Translations under genes and position numbers: made by a program | Origin: Variovorax sp. Root411 | Lineage (GTDB): Bacteria; Pseudomonadota; Gammaproteobacteria; Burkholderiales; Burkholderiaceae_C | Assembly (NCBI RefSeq): GCF_001425205.1 | Contig: NZ_LMDW01000002.1 | Location: forward strand, 174,777-238,776 | Length of the DNA: 64,000 bases | Reading direction: 5' to 3' | Part shown: piece by piece, positions 28,160-38,402 of the stretch | How positions within the stretch are numbered: the stretch's first letter is position 1 | Layout: each line of letters opens with the position of its first letter | The notes under the pieces: generated by a model | What the model saw: only the letters and a program-made list of their open reading frames with translations | What the model was told of the DNA's origin: nothing | Database searches by the model: none

Positions 28160-28349
28160 CGGTGATGCGCTCCTCGAATGGGGCCCCAAAGCACGAGGTA
28201 TCGTCCATGGGCTTCCACAGCACATTGGCTGATGGCTCGATGGGGGCCTGGAGCCGCGCAGGCGCGGGAAGCGGCAAGGCCGCCATCGCCAGGATGCCTG
28301 CGGCTCGTTGCAGCGCCTGGCGCCGTGTTGGATGTTGGTTCGATGTCAT
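28140..28349 (-). CDS. Tat-signal microprotein, copy A
   Basis: This 69-residue protein opens MTSNQHPTRRQALQR and AGILAMAALPLPAPA, a twin-arginine-type export signal. The remaining short segment includes SANVLWKPMDDTSCFG. It is about 80 percent similar to copy B in the signal region and diverged after the WKPxDD motif. It starts 11 bp after the first Tli4-like gene and its last 20 bp overlap the start of the second. Conservation of the frame in both tandem copies argues that it is a real gene. Its function is unknown. Confidence 0.7.
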   Translation of the reverse strand: MTSNQHPTRRQALQRAAGILAMAALPLPAPARLQAPIEPSANVLWKPMDDTSCFGAPFEERITDDEPSH

Positions 28350-28360
28350 TGCTGATTTCC

Positions 28361-29323
28361 TCATTTGATCGCCACCGCGTCGGCGGGCGCGCCGGGCACC
28401 GCCACGCGGAACTTCAGGCCATCGAGCAACCTGTCCCACAGCGCGATGGCCTCTTCGTCGCTGAGCGAGGAGGCCTTGGCCGCGCCGATGCGGTCGGCCT
28501 CGACCTTGGTGCGCATCGCCACGCTCAGGTTGCCGGGACGCGCGACGCTGCCGCCGTTCTCGCCGATGAACATCCACTCGAAGTCCTGCGTGCCGTCGGG
28601 GCGGCGCACCAGCGACTCCTCGCCGTCCCAGCCATGGACCTTCTTCCTGCCCTCGCGCAAGGTCGTGAGCTTGGGGTAGCTGCTGCCCGCCTCGCGCTTG
28701 CGGTCGGCGATGAGCTTGAGCAGGCCGTCGCTATTGCCGGGGAAGTTGGCGTTGAGGGTCTGGTTGCTCTGGACGCTGAACACCACGTCGGGCAATGCCG
28801 CCATGTGAAGACCAACCTGCGTCAGCACGTTGCCCTTGGAACCATCCAGCCGCCGGAATCCGAATTCGTGGCACAGCCCCTGTTCGGTGGGCACTTCGTC
28901 GGGTTCACGAGGGCGCAAGTTCTTTGCAACATCAACGGTTCGCAGAAGGATTGAATCGGCAGTTGTGTTTGAGCTTTTTGCAGTCGTATCCCCTCCAACA
29001 AAGATGTGCGGTCCTACGATGTAGTAAACATCGAATCCCTCCAGCCCGAGCTTCTTAGAGGTGTCATCCTCAAAGGATCGAATTAACCACATATTCGGTG
29101 CAGGCCCCTTCCCAAAATAGGTAATCTCCGCAGTTCTGTCTGCCTTCAATATCTTCGCTCGCTCGGCCTCCATCACCTTCTCGATGTCCTTGGCCTGATT
29201 GGGCAGGGTCGGGAAGTCTCGCCCGAAGGCCAGTCGCGAGTCCACGGGGGCCGTCAATACATAGCGCCCGAAGCACAGCAGCTTGGTGTGCTCGAACAGC
29301 CGTTCAATGCGAGGGTTCGTCAT
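28361..29323 (-). CDS. Tli4-like T6SS immunity protein, copy A
   Basis: This 320-residue paralogue of copy B lies 38 bp after the Tle4-like effector gene, the usual position for the cognate immunity gene. N-terminal MTNPRIERLFEHTKLLCFGRYV and the C-terminal half (GLCHEFGFRRLDG, TQDFEWMFIGENG, LKFRVAVPGAP) are nearly identical to copy B. Residues about 70-130 (FEDDTSKKLGLEGF, HIFVGGDTTAKSSNTT) are diverged, and the DNA there falls to about 48 percent GC against about 73 percent in the 3' part. That block may contact the effector. No signal peptide is seen. ATG 29323 was chosen because it is shared with copy B. Confidence 0.82.
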   Translation of the reverse strand: MTNPRIERLFEHTKLLCFGRYVLTAPVDSRLAFGRDFPTLPNQAKDIEKVMEAERAKILKADRTAEITYFGKGPAPNMWLIRSFEDDTSKKLGLEGFDVYYIVGPHIFVGGDTTAKSSNTTADSILLRTVDVAKNLRPREPDEVPTEQGLCHEFGFRRLDGSKGNVLTQVGLHMAALPDVVFSVQSNQTLNANFPGNSDGLLKLIADRKREAGSSYPKLTTLREGRKKVHGWDGEESLVRRPDGTQDFEWMFIGENGGSVARPGNLSVAMRTKVEADRIGAAKASSLSDEEAIALWDRLLDGLKFRVAVPGAPADAVAIK

Positions 29324-29361
29324 CGGAATGCTTCCTTGGTCATGGTTGAAGTGAAGGCGCT

Positions 29362-31227
29362 TCAGTCTTTCTTGTCCCACCACGGCGGGTCGAATTCATT
29401 GGCGATGCGCACGATGCCGTACAGCGTCGAGGCACCGGAGTCCGGGCTCTTGTAGCTGTCCTGGTGGTCGTAGCCGCGCTGGATGAACTTGACCTTGGCT
29501 TTCACCTTGCTCGCACTGCGCTCTACCGGCACCGTGCCGTCGGCCGCGGCAAGGGGTGGCTGGAGCTTCAGTATGAGTTCCACGCCGTGGTTGCCGCGTA
29601 CCTTCAGCAGGCCCTTCTTGTTGTCGCCCTTCTCGCCGGGCACCATCGTCCAGTTCGCCGGGTCGCCCGCCTTCGCCGCATCGCCGTCGACCACGCGCCA
29701 AGACACCTCGTTCCAGGCCTGGTGATCCGGATCGTTGCCATAGTGAGCGTAGGTTCGCTCATGGAAGGTGTTCTGGATGGCGTTGGCAAATTTCATCGCA
29801 TTGGTGACACGTCGCATCGTCGCTTCCGGGCCAACTTGTTTCTGGGTCTTTCCACCTTCCTCTTTGGGTTTCCCCATCTGCCCAGCCGGATCAATCCACG
29901 CCGGATTCATGAGCCGCCACCATTTCTCAGGCCCCAGCGTATAGATCTCGTCCACCGCATTGCCCTGGGGCCACCGTGCAAGGAATTTCCCGTCCTGATC
30001 CTGCACATGCAGCCACTGCGTGCCGTAGGCCGCCGCGGGCAGCAGTTCCAGCCCGCCCTGCGCATTGGCCAGCACCGCAGTCACTTGCGCGCCATCGTCG
30101 CCGAGCACGCCCTGGATGATGTCTGCCTTGATGCCGCCCCCCTCGAAGCCCGCGCGCATGCGCTTGTAGGCCGCCGCAGCGCCAGTGGTGGGCATCACGC
30201 CGTGCACGATGCCCAGCACCTTGCTCTTGATGTTGCCGTAGTCCGGATGGATGAGCGCGCGCGCCAGGATGCCGCCCATGCTGTGGGTCACCAGGATCAC
30301 GCCCGGGCAGTCGAAGCCGTTCTCGTTGTAGGTCTGGACGAGCTTGTCGATCTTCGGCGCGAGCGCCTTGGCTTCGTCGCCGTTGCTCTTGAGCCAGTTG
30401 TAGCCGAAGGCGTGCACGGGGTACCAGCAGTTGCCGATCTTCTTGATGTCGTCAGCGGTCAGCGGTGGCGCCCCGGTGGCGCCGAAGGCCGAGGGATCGC
30501 GCATGGCCGGCGCGGCGGCCCCGATGTCGCGCACGGCCGCCCGATCGCGCCGCATGGTTCCGAAGCGGTTGCCCACGGCCGCCCAGATCGGAGAAAGCCT
30601 CACTTCCGCGCCCTGGCCGCGCAGCATGTCGTTGAGCTGGCTTTCCATGCGCTTGATGATGTCGCCGTAGGCGCTGAACATCACCTCGCTCCAGCCGCGC
30701 GCGCGGGCCTTCTGCGCGGCCGTGAAGCTCTGCCGGTTGGCAGCCAGCGGGTGGCTCGGATCGGCCTTGGGGTCGTTGATCAGCAGCTTGCCGATGTGGC
30801 CCAGGTCGTCGGGCACGTTGCCGTGGCGCTTGTCGGAGCTGACGGTCGCATCGCCGGTGGCGTCGTAGCCGGCCGGGCCGTTGTCGGTGACTTCGTAGCG
30901 GTCCACTTCCACTTCGTCCGGGTCCAGCCGCATCTGGCGCTCGGCCGGCTCGGCGTTGCGCCGATTCCAGCCGTCTCCAGCATCGTCGGGGCGCCAGGCG
31001 ATGTTGTCGCTGCGCTTGAGCAATGCCTGACGCGCCTTGGACAGGCGCAGGTTGCTGCCCATGATGCCCGGCAGGAACACGATGGGAATGAGCTTGCCCG
31101 GCGGCACGCGCACGCGAACCCTGCGCTTGTCGGCCACGGGCGTGGTGACCACCCCCACCTCGGCGAAGCCGCCGATGCCCAGGCTGAAATCCAGCCAGTG
31201 GTCTTTGTCTTCTCCTTCTATGGCCAT
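29362..31227 (-). CDS. Tle4-like T6SS lipase effector (alpha/beta hydrolase)
   Basis: This 621-residue protein has an N-terminal segment ending in IPIVFLPGIMGSNLRLS, an oxyanion-type strand of phospholipase/acyltransferase-like hydrolases. Its nucleophile motif is VTHSMGGILARALIH, giving Ser316. GIVHGVMPTTGAAAAYKRMRAG and ELLPAAAYGTQWL further match Tle4-type antibacterial phospholipases delivered by T6SS. The gene overlaps the vgrG stop by 10 bp and is followed by two Tli4-like immunity genes, so context strongly supports an effector. Its load would ride on VgrG, but the upstream vgrG is interrupted. The precise lipid bond cut is not deducible. Confidence 0.88.
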   Translation of the reverse strand: MAIEGEDKDHWLDFSLGIGGFAEVGVVTTPVADKRRVRVRVPPGKLIPIVFLPGIMGSNLRLSKARQALLKRSDNIAWRPDDAGDGWNRRNAEPAERQMRLDPDEVEVDRYEVTDNGPAGYDATGDATVSSDKRHGNVPDDLGHIGKLLINDPKADPSHPLAANRQSFTAAQKARARGWSEVMFSAYGDIIKRMESQLNDMLRGQGAEVRLSPIWAAVGNRFGTMRRDRAAVRDIGAAAPAMRDPSAFGATGAPPLTADDIKKIGNCWYPVHAFGYNWLKSNGDEAKALAPKIDKLVQTYNENGFDCPGVILVTHSMGGILARALIHPDYGNIKSKVLGIVHGVMPTTGAAAAYKRMRAGFEGGGIKADIIQGVLGDDGAQVTAVLANAQGGLELLPAAAYGTQWLHVQDQDGKFLARWPQGNAVDEIYTLGPEKWWRLMNPAWIDPAGQMGKPKEEGGKTQKQVGPEATMRRVTNAMKFANAIQNTFHERTYAHYGNDPDHQAWNEVSWRVVDGDAAKAGDPANWTMVPGEKGDNKKGLLKVRGNHGVELILKLQPPLAAADGTVPVERSASKVKAKVKFIQRGYDHQDSYKSPDSGASTLYGIVRIANEFDPPWWDKKD

Positions 31228-33815
31228 TGCGCGCTGCCTCCTGCGTTCGTTCCTTGCCTGCGCCGTCCGAGCCAGCGCACCTTGTAGAACTCCGGCGCGT
31301 CGGCGCGCTGCACCCGCGTGGTGCTATCGGTGCTGGTGGTGGAGCCGCCCTTGGCGGTGGCCTGTCCGTTGACCGGTGCTGAATCGGGCGGCGGCGCCGG
31401 CTCCCCGTCGCGAGTGAGCCTGAACACCTGCCTGGCTGCTGCCGTGCTCTTCTCGTCGAGGTGATGGAAGATGACTTCCTGGTCGAAGGCTGCGCTCACA
31501 TCCCGGTTCACCACCTCGGGCGTACGGCTGTCGGGGCCGACCAGGCTGTGGGTAGCGGCATGCTCGCGCCAGAGACCGTTGGTACCGTGCACGATGCCCG
31601 AGGCGGTCCAGCGGCTGTAGCTGCCACCGCCGTTGATGTGCACCTCTTCCTTGGCCGTGATCGTGATGCGCTCCGATTCGAGCTTGATGTTGAGCCTGCC
31701 CAGCAAGTGGATGCCGTTGCGCAGGGCCTGGATGTCGACGTCCGCGTTGCCGGCGATCAGACGGACGCCGGCCTTCCAGGCGAACATGCGCACCGCATCC
31801 TTCGCGGACACGAGAAGGCTCTTGCCGGCGCTCACGCTGGTGTGGGCGCCGCTGGTGAGCGCGTTGTGCTCGGTGCTCACGATGTGCGTGGAGCCTTGCG
31901 TGGTGGTCTGGATGCCGGCCGGGCTGGCCAGGGTCAAGTGGGGCTGCTGGAATTCCGGGAACTGGCCTTGTGCGGGGTCGCCGCCGCTTCCCTTGATGGC
32001 GTCGTTCTGCTCCTTCAGGGCCTTGGCGACCGAATCCTGGTCCCCCGTTTCATGGGCCTTGGCCTCCAGTGCCGACTGGCTCATCCCTTCGTGCAGGTCA
32101 CGGCCCTGGGCGAGTCGGAGCAAAGTCTCACCCATGTCGGTGATGTGCAACTGGGCATTGGGACGCGCCTCGGTGGTGAGCAGCATGCCCTTGGCCGCGC
32201 GTACAACGGCATGTCCATCGGTTCGCAGTTCGGCGCCACCGCCCCGGTCGTCTTTGCGGCCCGAGGTGTCCTCGATCCGGCCGATCTGACCAAGGCTGAG
32301 GCTGCTGCTCGCGTAGTCGCTCTTGATCTGCGCCTGCACCTTGTTGGCCGTGTCATCGAGAACGACGTGATTCGACATCTGGCCGCCGATCTCGCGGCTT
32401 CGGATGCCCGTGAGCTGTTTCTGATCGGGCAACGCCCATGGCGGCATCTCGTCGGCATTGTGGACGCGGCCCGAAACAAACGGGAAGTCCGGATCGCCAT
32501 TGAAGAAGTCGACAATGACCTCTTGCCCGATGCGCGGCACTGCAGCCATGCCAAAGGTGGCGCCGGCCCAGCCGGTGGACACGCGCAACCAGCAGGAAGA
32601 GTGCTCATTTTCCTGGTCGAGTCGGTCCCAGAAAAAATGCACCTTGATTCGACCGTATTTGTCGGTCCAGATTTCCTCGCCGGCCGGCCCTACGACCAGC
32701 GCGCTCTGGGGGCCATGGGTACGAGGCTTTGGCGTGGCGCGTGCCGGCCGCCATGCCAAGGACGTGGGTTGCGCGACGAAGGCGAAGCGCTGAATGGAGC
32801 CTTCGCTGCCTTTGCCTTCGCTGGCCTGGAGGTTCTCCTTGAACTCGTACTCGACGCTCAACAGGAGGTGCTTGCGGTTTTCCGAGTCGCGCGGGTGGTC
32901 GGCGAGGACGATGGTGTGGCCCGGGGCCAGTTCGCGGATGTTGGAGCAGCCTGTGACACGGCTGCGTTCGCTCGACTTTTCCTCATTACGGATGCGCGCA
33001 TAAGTCTCGCCATCCTCGTGCTGGATGAAGTCGCCCGGCCATTCGTAGATTTCGCAGCTTCCGTGATCGTGGTCGGGCAGTGCCCGGTGTTCGCTGGAAA
33101 GATCAGCCTTTGGTTTTTCGAAATCGTAGTGGCGGCGGAAGTGGCGGCCCGAGCGGATTTCCTCGGACTGCACCCATTCGTAGACGCGCTCGCTGGGCTG
33201 CAGGCCGCCCGTCATGCCCGCGAATTCTTGCGGGTGGTAGCGCACGGTTTCGCCACCGGGCAGGGGACCGTGCGAACTCGCGATGTCGTCCGCGAAAACC
33301 AGCACATGTTTGTCGGCTTCGTGCAAAAAATAGTAGCCGATGCCCTCGTGTTCGCACAGCCGAGAAACAAAATCGAAATCCGTCTCACCGCCATACTGTG
33401 TGCAATAGAGCCAGCTACGGTAGCTTCGGCTGAGCTACTTCTCCAGCGGGTAGCCATAGCGGCCGAGCACCGCCGTGACGATCTCGGGAACCGTCATATC
33501 TTGAAAGATGCGGTAGTCGCTACGGCGCGTCGTGAGCCATAACCAAGGACGCAGGCGCATCTTGTAGAAGGATTGGCGAGCGTCCTCCCGCGACAGGCCG
33601 AAGCTCGTGACGATGCCATCCAAAAACCGAGTGCCGGTTTCCGTGCGCACCATCACCGTGGCGTTCTTGCCGAGCAGGGCCTTGGGATCGAGATCGTTGC
33701 GATTGCCCAGCAAATCGAGATCGAAGCTGTAGGCTTCGCTCAGGCTCTCGCGGCCGACCAATTGGTGAAATTGCAAGGCATCGCCAAGGGCCGTCTGGAT
33801 GGTGACGCGGCGCAT
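31218..33815 (-). pseudogene. vgrG: vgrG (T6SS spike protein) interrupted by an in-frame TAG
   Basis: The frame from ATG 33815 (GGAGG seven bases upstream) to the TAG at 31218 encodes an 865-residue VgrG, except that codon 127 (33435-33437) is TAG. N-terminal residues 1-126 (MRRVTIQTALGDALQFHQLVGRE to RYGYPLEK) and the continuation (LSRSYRSWLYCTQYGGETDFDFVSRLCEHEG) are in the same frame and join as in intact VgrGs, so one base change would restore it. The gp5-like OB region (DKYGRIKVHFFWDR), the DUF2345 region (HLTLASPAGIQ, LGRLNIKLESERITITAKEEVHING) and a Pro/Ser/Thr-rich C-terminal tail follow. Downstream restart at TTG 33326 would lack the gp27-like head. It is either a recent pseudogene, a sequencing error or a suppressed stop. 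Confidence 0.88.
33435..33437 (-). other. In-frame amber codon in vgrG (codon 127)
   Basis: On the minus strand the sequence reads CTG GAG AAG TAG CTC AGC CGA, in the frame that encodes VgrG on both sides. Most single-base origins (for example CAG, AAG or TGG) would restore a sense codon. Confidence 0.9.
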
Positions 33816-34207
33816 CAGGGCGCCTCCAGCAAGACAAGCGCGCACGCAGAGCGATCGTGCGAGCGCGCACCATCGAAAATGGACATTGGGACTCCCTGAA
33901 ACGCTGGCCTCTCGGATGCGGGCCGATTTTTGTTGGATTATGTAAGTCCGTGCATCAACTCCGAAAGCAGTCAAAAGTAGCACCCACAAGGGGCAATGCG
34001 CAATGCGTGAACAAATGCGCATGGTTGGCACGCCGCGGGCAGGTGTATTGATGTCCGACTCGTGGCCTGCCGACGGCCAATGGCCTTCGCGGTCAAGAGG
34101 CACGCGCACATGGACCATATGCATATCTCGATTGAGGATTTAATAATCTGAGGCTTTATTGATATGGTTCGGCCCTGAATTTCCTCCGGAAGAAAGAAGG
34201 ACAACCC
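33816..34207. other. Intergenic region between vgrG and the amino-acid ABC operon
   Basis: This 392-bp divergent gap has a lower-GC half (about 33900-34165), including TTTTTGTTGGATTATG and GATTTAATAATC. It probably contains the promoter of the T6SS module (minus) and that of the ABC operon (plus; see 34132-34160). A short reading frame on the minus strand continues upstream of vgrG but has no coding character. Confidence 0.45.
34132..34160 (+). promoter_or_regulatory. Possible sigma70 promoter of the amino-acid ABC operon
   Basis: TTGAGG at 34132-34137 and TTTATT at 34155-34160 are separated by 17 bp and lie in an AT-rich stretch 48 bp before the start codon. Each hexamer matches the consensus at four of six bases. 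Confidence 0.35.
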
Positions 34208-35035
34208 ATGCGCCATACCCTGCTCGCCGCGGCCGTCGCCGCCTCCACCTTCATGCTCGGCACCGTCGCCCATGCCGACCAGCTGGCCGACATCAAGAAA
34301 AAGGGCGAACTGGTCGTCGGCGTGCTCGGCACCGACGAACCCGCGACCTTCGTCGACCCGAAGACACGCCAGATCGTCGGCTACGAAGTCGACCTGGTCG
34401 ACGCCATCGCCAAGAAGATCGGCGTGAAGCCTGTGCTCAAGCAGATCGCCGTGGCCGCGCGCATCCCCGAGCTGCAGCAGGGCCACGTGGACCTGGTGGC
34501 CGCCGGCCTCACGCACAACAAGGAGCGCGAAGCGCAGATCGACTTCTCGCTCACCACCTTCGTGACGGGCCAGAAGGCCATCGTGAAGAAGGACAGCGGC
34601 ATCACCGAGGTGCCGCAGCTCGCCGGCAAGAAGGTGCTGACCATCCGCGGCGGCACGCAGGAGCCCAACATCCGCAAGGCCGTGCCCAACGTCGAGGTCG
34701 TGACCTTCGACACCAGCCAGCAGGCCTTCCAGGCGCTGCAACAGGGCAAGGGCGTGGGCTATGTGGACGACGAGGCCGCGCTGCTGCGCAGCTACGCCAA
34801 GCTCGGCCCGCAGAAGGCGCAGTACGTGGTGCTCAAGCAGAACCTGAGCACCGAGGCACTCGCCATCGGCATCAAGAAGGGCGAGAGCGGCCTGAAGGCG
34901 GTGGTGGACGACACGCTGCGCGAGCTCGAGAAGTCGGGCGAGGCGCAGAAGATCTTCGTGAAGTGGTACGGGCCGAACACGGCCTCGGGCTTCCAGTCGC
35001 GCGACTTCAAGCTCGACAGCGACAAGCTCGACTGA
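34208..35035 (+). CDS. Amino-acid ABC transporter periplasmic binding protein
   Basis: This 275-residue family 3 solute-binding protein has a Sec signal ending VAHADQ. The mature part shows the family pattern: [62 protein letters not shown], and a C-terminal lobe ending YGPNTASGF. It captures a polar amino acid or related compound for the permeases and ATPase encoded downstream. ATG 34208 has AAGAAGGA upstream. Unusually, a 120-bp hairpin repeat lies between this gene and the permeases, which could lower downstream expression so that the binding protein is made in excess. Confidence 0.95.
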   Translation: MRHTLLAAAVAASTFMLGTVAHADQLADIKKKGELVVGVLGTDEPATFVDPKTRQIVGYEVDLVDAIAKKIGVKPVLKQIAVAARIPELQQGHVDLVAAGLTHNKEREAQIDFSLTTFVTGQKAIVKKDSGITEVPQLAGKKVLTIRGGTQEPNIRKAVPNVEVVTFDTSQQAFQALQQGKGVGYVDDEAALLRSYAKLGPQKAQYVVLKQNLSTEALAIGIKKGESGLKAVVDDTLRELEKSGEAQKIFVKWYGPNTASGFQSRDFKLDSDKLD

Positions 35036-35048
35036 GCTCGGTCTTCGG

Positions 35049-35170
35049 TCTTTCTCCTTCCCCCTCTGGGGGAAGGCCGGGATGGGGGCAAACGGCCTTT
35101 GCACAAGCCGTGACGTTTCGATCGCCGCTGTGCCCCCACCCCAACCCTCCCCCAGCGGGGGAGGGAGCAA
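35049..35170. repeat. Hairpin repeat family B, copy 2 (full length), inside an ABC operon
   Basis: It reads TTTCTCCTTCCCC, GGGGGAAGGCCGGGATGGGGG, GGCCTTTGCACAAGCC, CCCCCACCCCAACCCTCCCC and GGGGGAGGGAGCAA, block for block like 23158-23279. Its ends are complementary. It separates the binding-protein gene from the first permease gene on the same strand. Confidence 0.85.
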
Positions 35171-35202
35171 ATTCCTCCGCGACGGTGATACTGTCGCCCC
35201 CC

Positions 35203-35898
35203 ATGCCCCTGTTCGACTATTCCTTGCTGCTCACCGGCAAGTACCACGACATGCTGGTCGCGGGCCTGCTGCTGTCGCTGCAGCTGCTGGCGGCCGCACT
35301 GGTGATGGCGCTGCCCATCGCGCTGGTGGTCGCGTTGCTGCGCCTTTCGCCCTTCGCCCCGCTGCGCTGGCTCGGCTTTGCGTACGTCGAGTCGATCCGC
35401 AACATCCCGCTGCTCGCGCACATGCTGTTCTGGTATTTCGGCGCGCCCGAGCTGCTGCCCGAGGGCATCAAGCAATGGCTCTACGCGGGGCACATCGAGG
35501 CCTACAGCGCGATCATTGCGCTGTCGCTGTACACGGCGGCCTTCATGGCCGAGGACATCCGCAGCGGCATCCGCGCGATTCCCATGGTGCAGTTCGAAGC
35601 CGGCCGCGCGATGGGCTTCAGCTACCTCGCCACCATGCGCCGCGTGGTGCTGCCGCAGGCGCTGCGCGTGACGGTGCCGCCGCTCATCTCGCAGACGCTG
35701 AGCCTGTGGAAGAACACCTCCATCGCCACCGTGATCGGCGTGGCCGAACTGATGTACCAGGCAGGCCAGGTCGAGAGCGCGACCTTCCGCAGCTTCGAGT
35801 CGTTCGCCTTCGCGAGCGCGGCGTACCTCACGGTGTCGCTGGCCATCACGGGGCTGGCGACCTGGTACCACCACCGCTACCCGGTGAGGACCATATGA
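35203..35898 (+). CDS. Amino-acid ABC transporter permease (first)
   Basis: This 231-residue membrane protein of the HisM/GlnP family has five or so helices. The N-terminal helix is MLVAGLLLSLQLLAAALVMALPIALVV, and the cytoplasmic coupling loop [33 protein letters not shown] is typical of polar amino-acid importers. It forms the membrane channel with the second permease (35912-36622). ATG 35203 gives a normal-length protein; longer in-frame readings run into the hairpin repeat and are not coding. Confidence 0.93.
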   Translation: MPLFDYSLLLTGKYHDMLVAGLLLSLQLLAAALVMALPIALVVALLRLSPFAPLRWLGFAYVESIRNIPLLAHMLFWYFGAPELLPEGIKQWLYAGHIEAYSAIIALSLYTAAFMAEDIRSGIRAIPMVQFEAGRAMGFSYLATMRRVVLPQALRVTVPPLISQTLSLWKNTSIATVIGVAELMYQAGQVESATFRSFESFAFASAAYLTVSLAITGLATWYHHRYPVRTI

Positions 35899-35911
35899 AG
35901 GCGGTGCGCTG

Positions 35912-36618
35912 ATGCTCCAGATCATCAACGACTACTGGGTCTACTTCCTCATCGGGCAGTACCCCAACGGCCCGCTCGGCGGGCTGGTGCTCACGCTGCT
36001 GCTGGCCTCCTGCGGGCTCGTGCTCGCGCTGCCATTGGGCATCGTGCTCGGCCTCGCGCGCATCAGCCCGTGGCGCTGGCTGCGCTGGCCGGTCACGGGC
36101 TTCGTGTTCGTGGTGCGCGGCCTGCCGCTCTTGATGGTGATCTTCTGGGCCTACTTCTTCCTTCCGAGCGTCACGGGCGTGAAGACCGACCAGTTCACCA
36201 CCATGCTGATCGCGCTGGTGATATTCGACGCCGCCTACCTCGCGGAGATCGTGCGCGCCGGCATCCAGGGCCTGCCACGCGGGCAGATGGAAACCGCCCG
36301 CGCGCTGGGCCTGGGCTACGGCCGCGCGATGCGCCTCGTGGTGCTGCCGCAAGCACTGCGCAGCATGCTGCCCTCGTTGGTGAACCAGTTCGTCTCGACC
36401 ATCAAGGAGACCTCGCTGGGCTACATCATCGGGCTGGCCGAGGTGTCGTTCATCGCGACGCAGATCAACACGCAGGTGTTCACCAAGCCCGCGCAGATCT
36501 ACCTCATATTGGGCGGCACGTATTTCATTCTCTGCTTCGGCCTGTCGCGCTTCGCCTACTGGCTGGAACGCCGGCTCGCGCGCCGCGGCATGTCCACCGT
36601 TGCACCCAAGGTATCCGC

Positions 36619-36622
<4 letters not shown>
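35912..36622 (+). CDS. Amino-acid ABC transporter permease (second)
   Basis: This 236-residue HisM/GlnP-family permease is a paralogue of the preceding gene. The coupling loop [44 protein letters not shown] is well conserved, and several hydrophobic helices precede it. It pairs with the first permease to make the import channel. Its stop overlaps the ATPase start by three bases (ATGA), indicating translational coupling. Confidence 0.95.
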
Positions 36623-37362
<740 letters not shown>

Positions 37363-37363
37363 C

Positions 37364-38392
37364 ATGCTTTCGACGATCATGAGCACATCCGAATCCCTCC
37401 TCTCGCTGCCCGTGATCGATGTCGCGCCCCTCGTGGCCGGTGCGCCCGAACGCGATGGCGTGGCCGCGCAGATCGGCGCCGCCTGCCGCGCGCACGGCTT
37501 CTTCTATGCCATGGGCCACGGCGTCGACGCCGCGCTGGTGCAGCGGCTCGAAGACCTGAGCCACCGCTTCTTCGACCTGCCTGAAGAAGCCAAGATGCAG
37601 TGGCGCATGGCCCTGGGCGGGCGCGCCTGGCGCGGCTTCTTCCCACTGGGCGGCGAGCTGACCTCGGGCCGGCCCGACTGGAAGGAAGGCCTCTACCTTG
37701 GCACCGAATTGCCGGCTACGCACCCGCTGGTGCAGGCGAAGACGCCGGTGCACGGGCCCAATCTGTTTCCCGACGTGCCGGGCTTTCGCGAGGCCATCCT
37801 CGACTACATGGCCGCCGTTACGCAACTGGGCCACCGCCTGATGGAAGGCATCGCGCTGAGCCTCGGCCTGCCGGCAAGCTACTTCGCGCAACGCTACACG
37901 GCCGACCCGCTGATCCTGTTCCGCCTCTTCAACTACCCCTCGCAGCCAGTGCCCGAAGGCCTCGACGTGCAATGGGGCGTGGGCGAGCACACCGACTACG
38001 GGCTGCTCACCATCCTGCACCAGGACGACGTGGGCGGCCTCGCCGTGCACACGCCGGGCGGCTGGATCGACGCGCCGCCAATTCCCGGCCCGTTCGTCTG
38101 CAACATCGGCGACATGCTCGACCGCATGACCGGCGGGCTCTACAAGTCGACGCCGCACCGCGTGAAGCGCAACACCTCGGGTCGCGACCGGCTGTCGTTC
38201 CCGCTGTTCTTCGATCCGAATTTCGAGGCCCGCGTGCAGCGCATCGAAGGGCTAGCAGGTGCCGAGGCGCGAGACGACAGCGCCGAGCGCTGGGACCGCG
38301 CCAATGTGCACGCCTTCAATGGCCGCTACGGCGACTACCTGCTCGCGAAGGTGTCGAAGGTGTTCCCGCAGCTGCGCGACGAAGTGCTCTGA
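37364..38392 (+). CDS. Isopenicillin-N-synthase-like 2-oxoglutarate/Fe(II) oxygenase
   Basis: This 342-residue non-heme iron oxygenase has the N-terminal DIOX_N region ([22 protein letters not shown]) and the Fe(II)-binding HxD in [11 protein letters not shown]. The distal His is in STPHRVKRN and the RxS motif in RDRLSFPLF binds 2-oxoglutarate. It starts two bases after the ABC ATPase stop (ATG 37379 is an alternative), so it is probably co-transcribed with the amino-acid importer and may modify the imported compound. The substrate is not predictable. It is convergent with the HAD gene, 10 bp apart. Confidence 0.92.
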   Translation: MLSTIMSTSESLLSLPVIDVAPLVAGAPERDGVAAQIGAACRAHGFFYAMGHGVDAALVQRLEDLSHRFFDLPEEAKMQWRMALGGRAWRGFFPLGGELTSGRPDWKEGLYLGTELPATHPLVQAKTPVHGPNLFPDVPGFREAILDYMAAVTQLGHRLMEGIALSLGLPASYFAQRYTADPLILFRLFNYPSQPVPEGLDVQWGVGEHTDYGLLTILHQDDVGGLAVHTPGGWIDAPPIPGPFVCNIGDMLDRMTGGLYKSTPHRVKRNTSGRDRLSFPLFFDPNFEARVQRIEGLAGAEARDDSAERWDRANVHAFNGRYGDYLLAKVSKVFPQLRDEVL

Positions 38393-38402
38393 ACAGGCCC
38401 GG

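Larger units (their letters stand above)
28140..29323 (-). repeat. Tandem duplication unit A (tli4-like gene plus Tat microprotein gene)
   Basis: This 1184-bp unit is the partner of 26976-28159. It is nearer the effector gene. Both units share the opening of the immunity gene, its C-terminal two thirds, the 11-bp spacer and the microprotein signal sequence. The central stretch 28920-29110 is diverged and much lower in GC. Confidence 0.9.

Noticed and set aside
31218..33815. Frameshift as the cause of the split vgrG
   Set aside because: Both parts are in the same frame; the only interruption is the TAG codon at 33435-33437.
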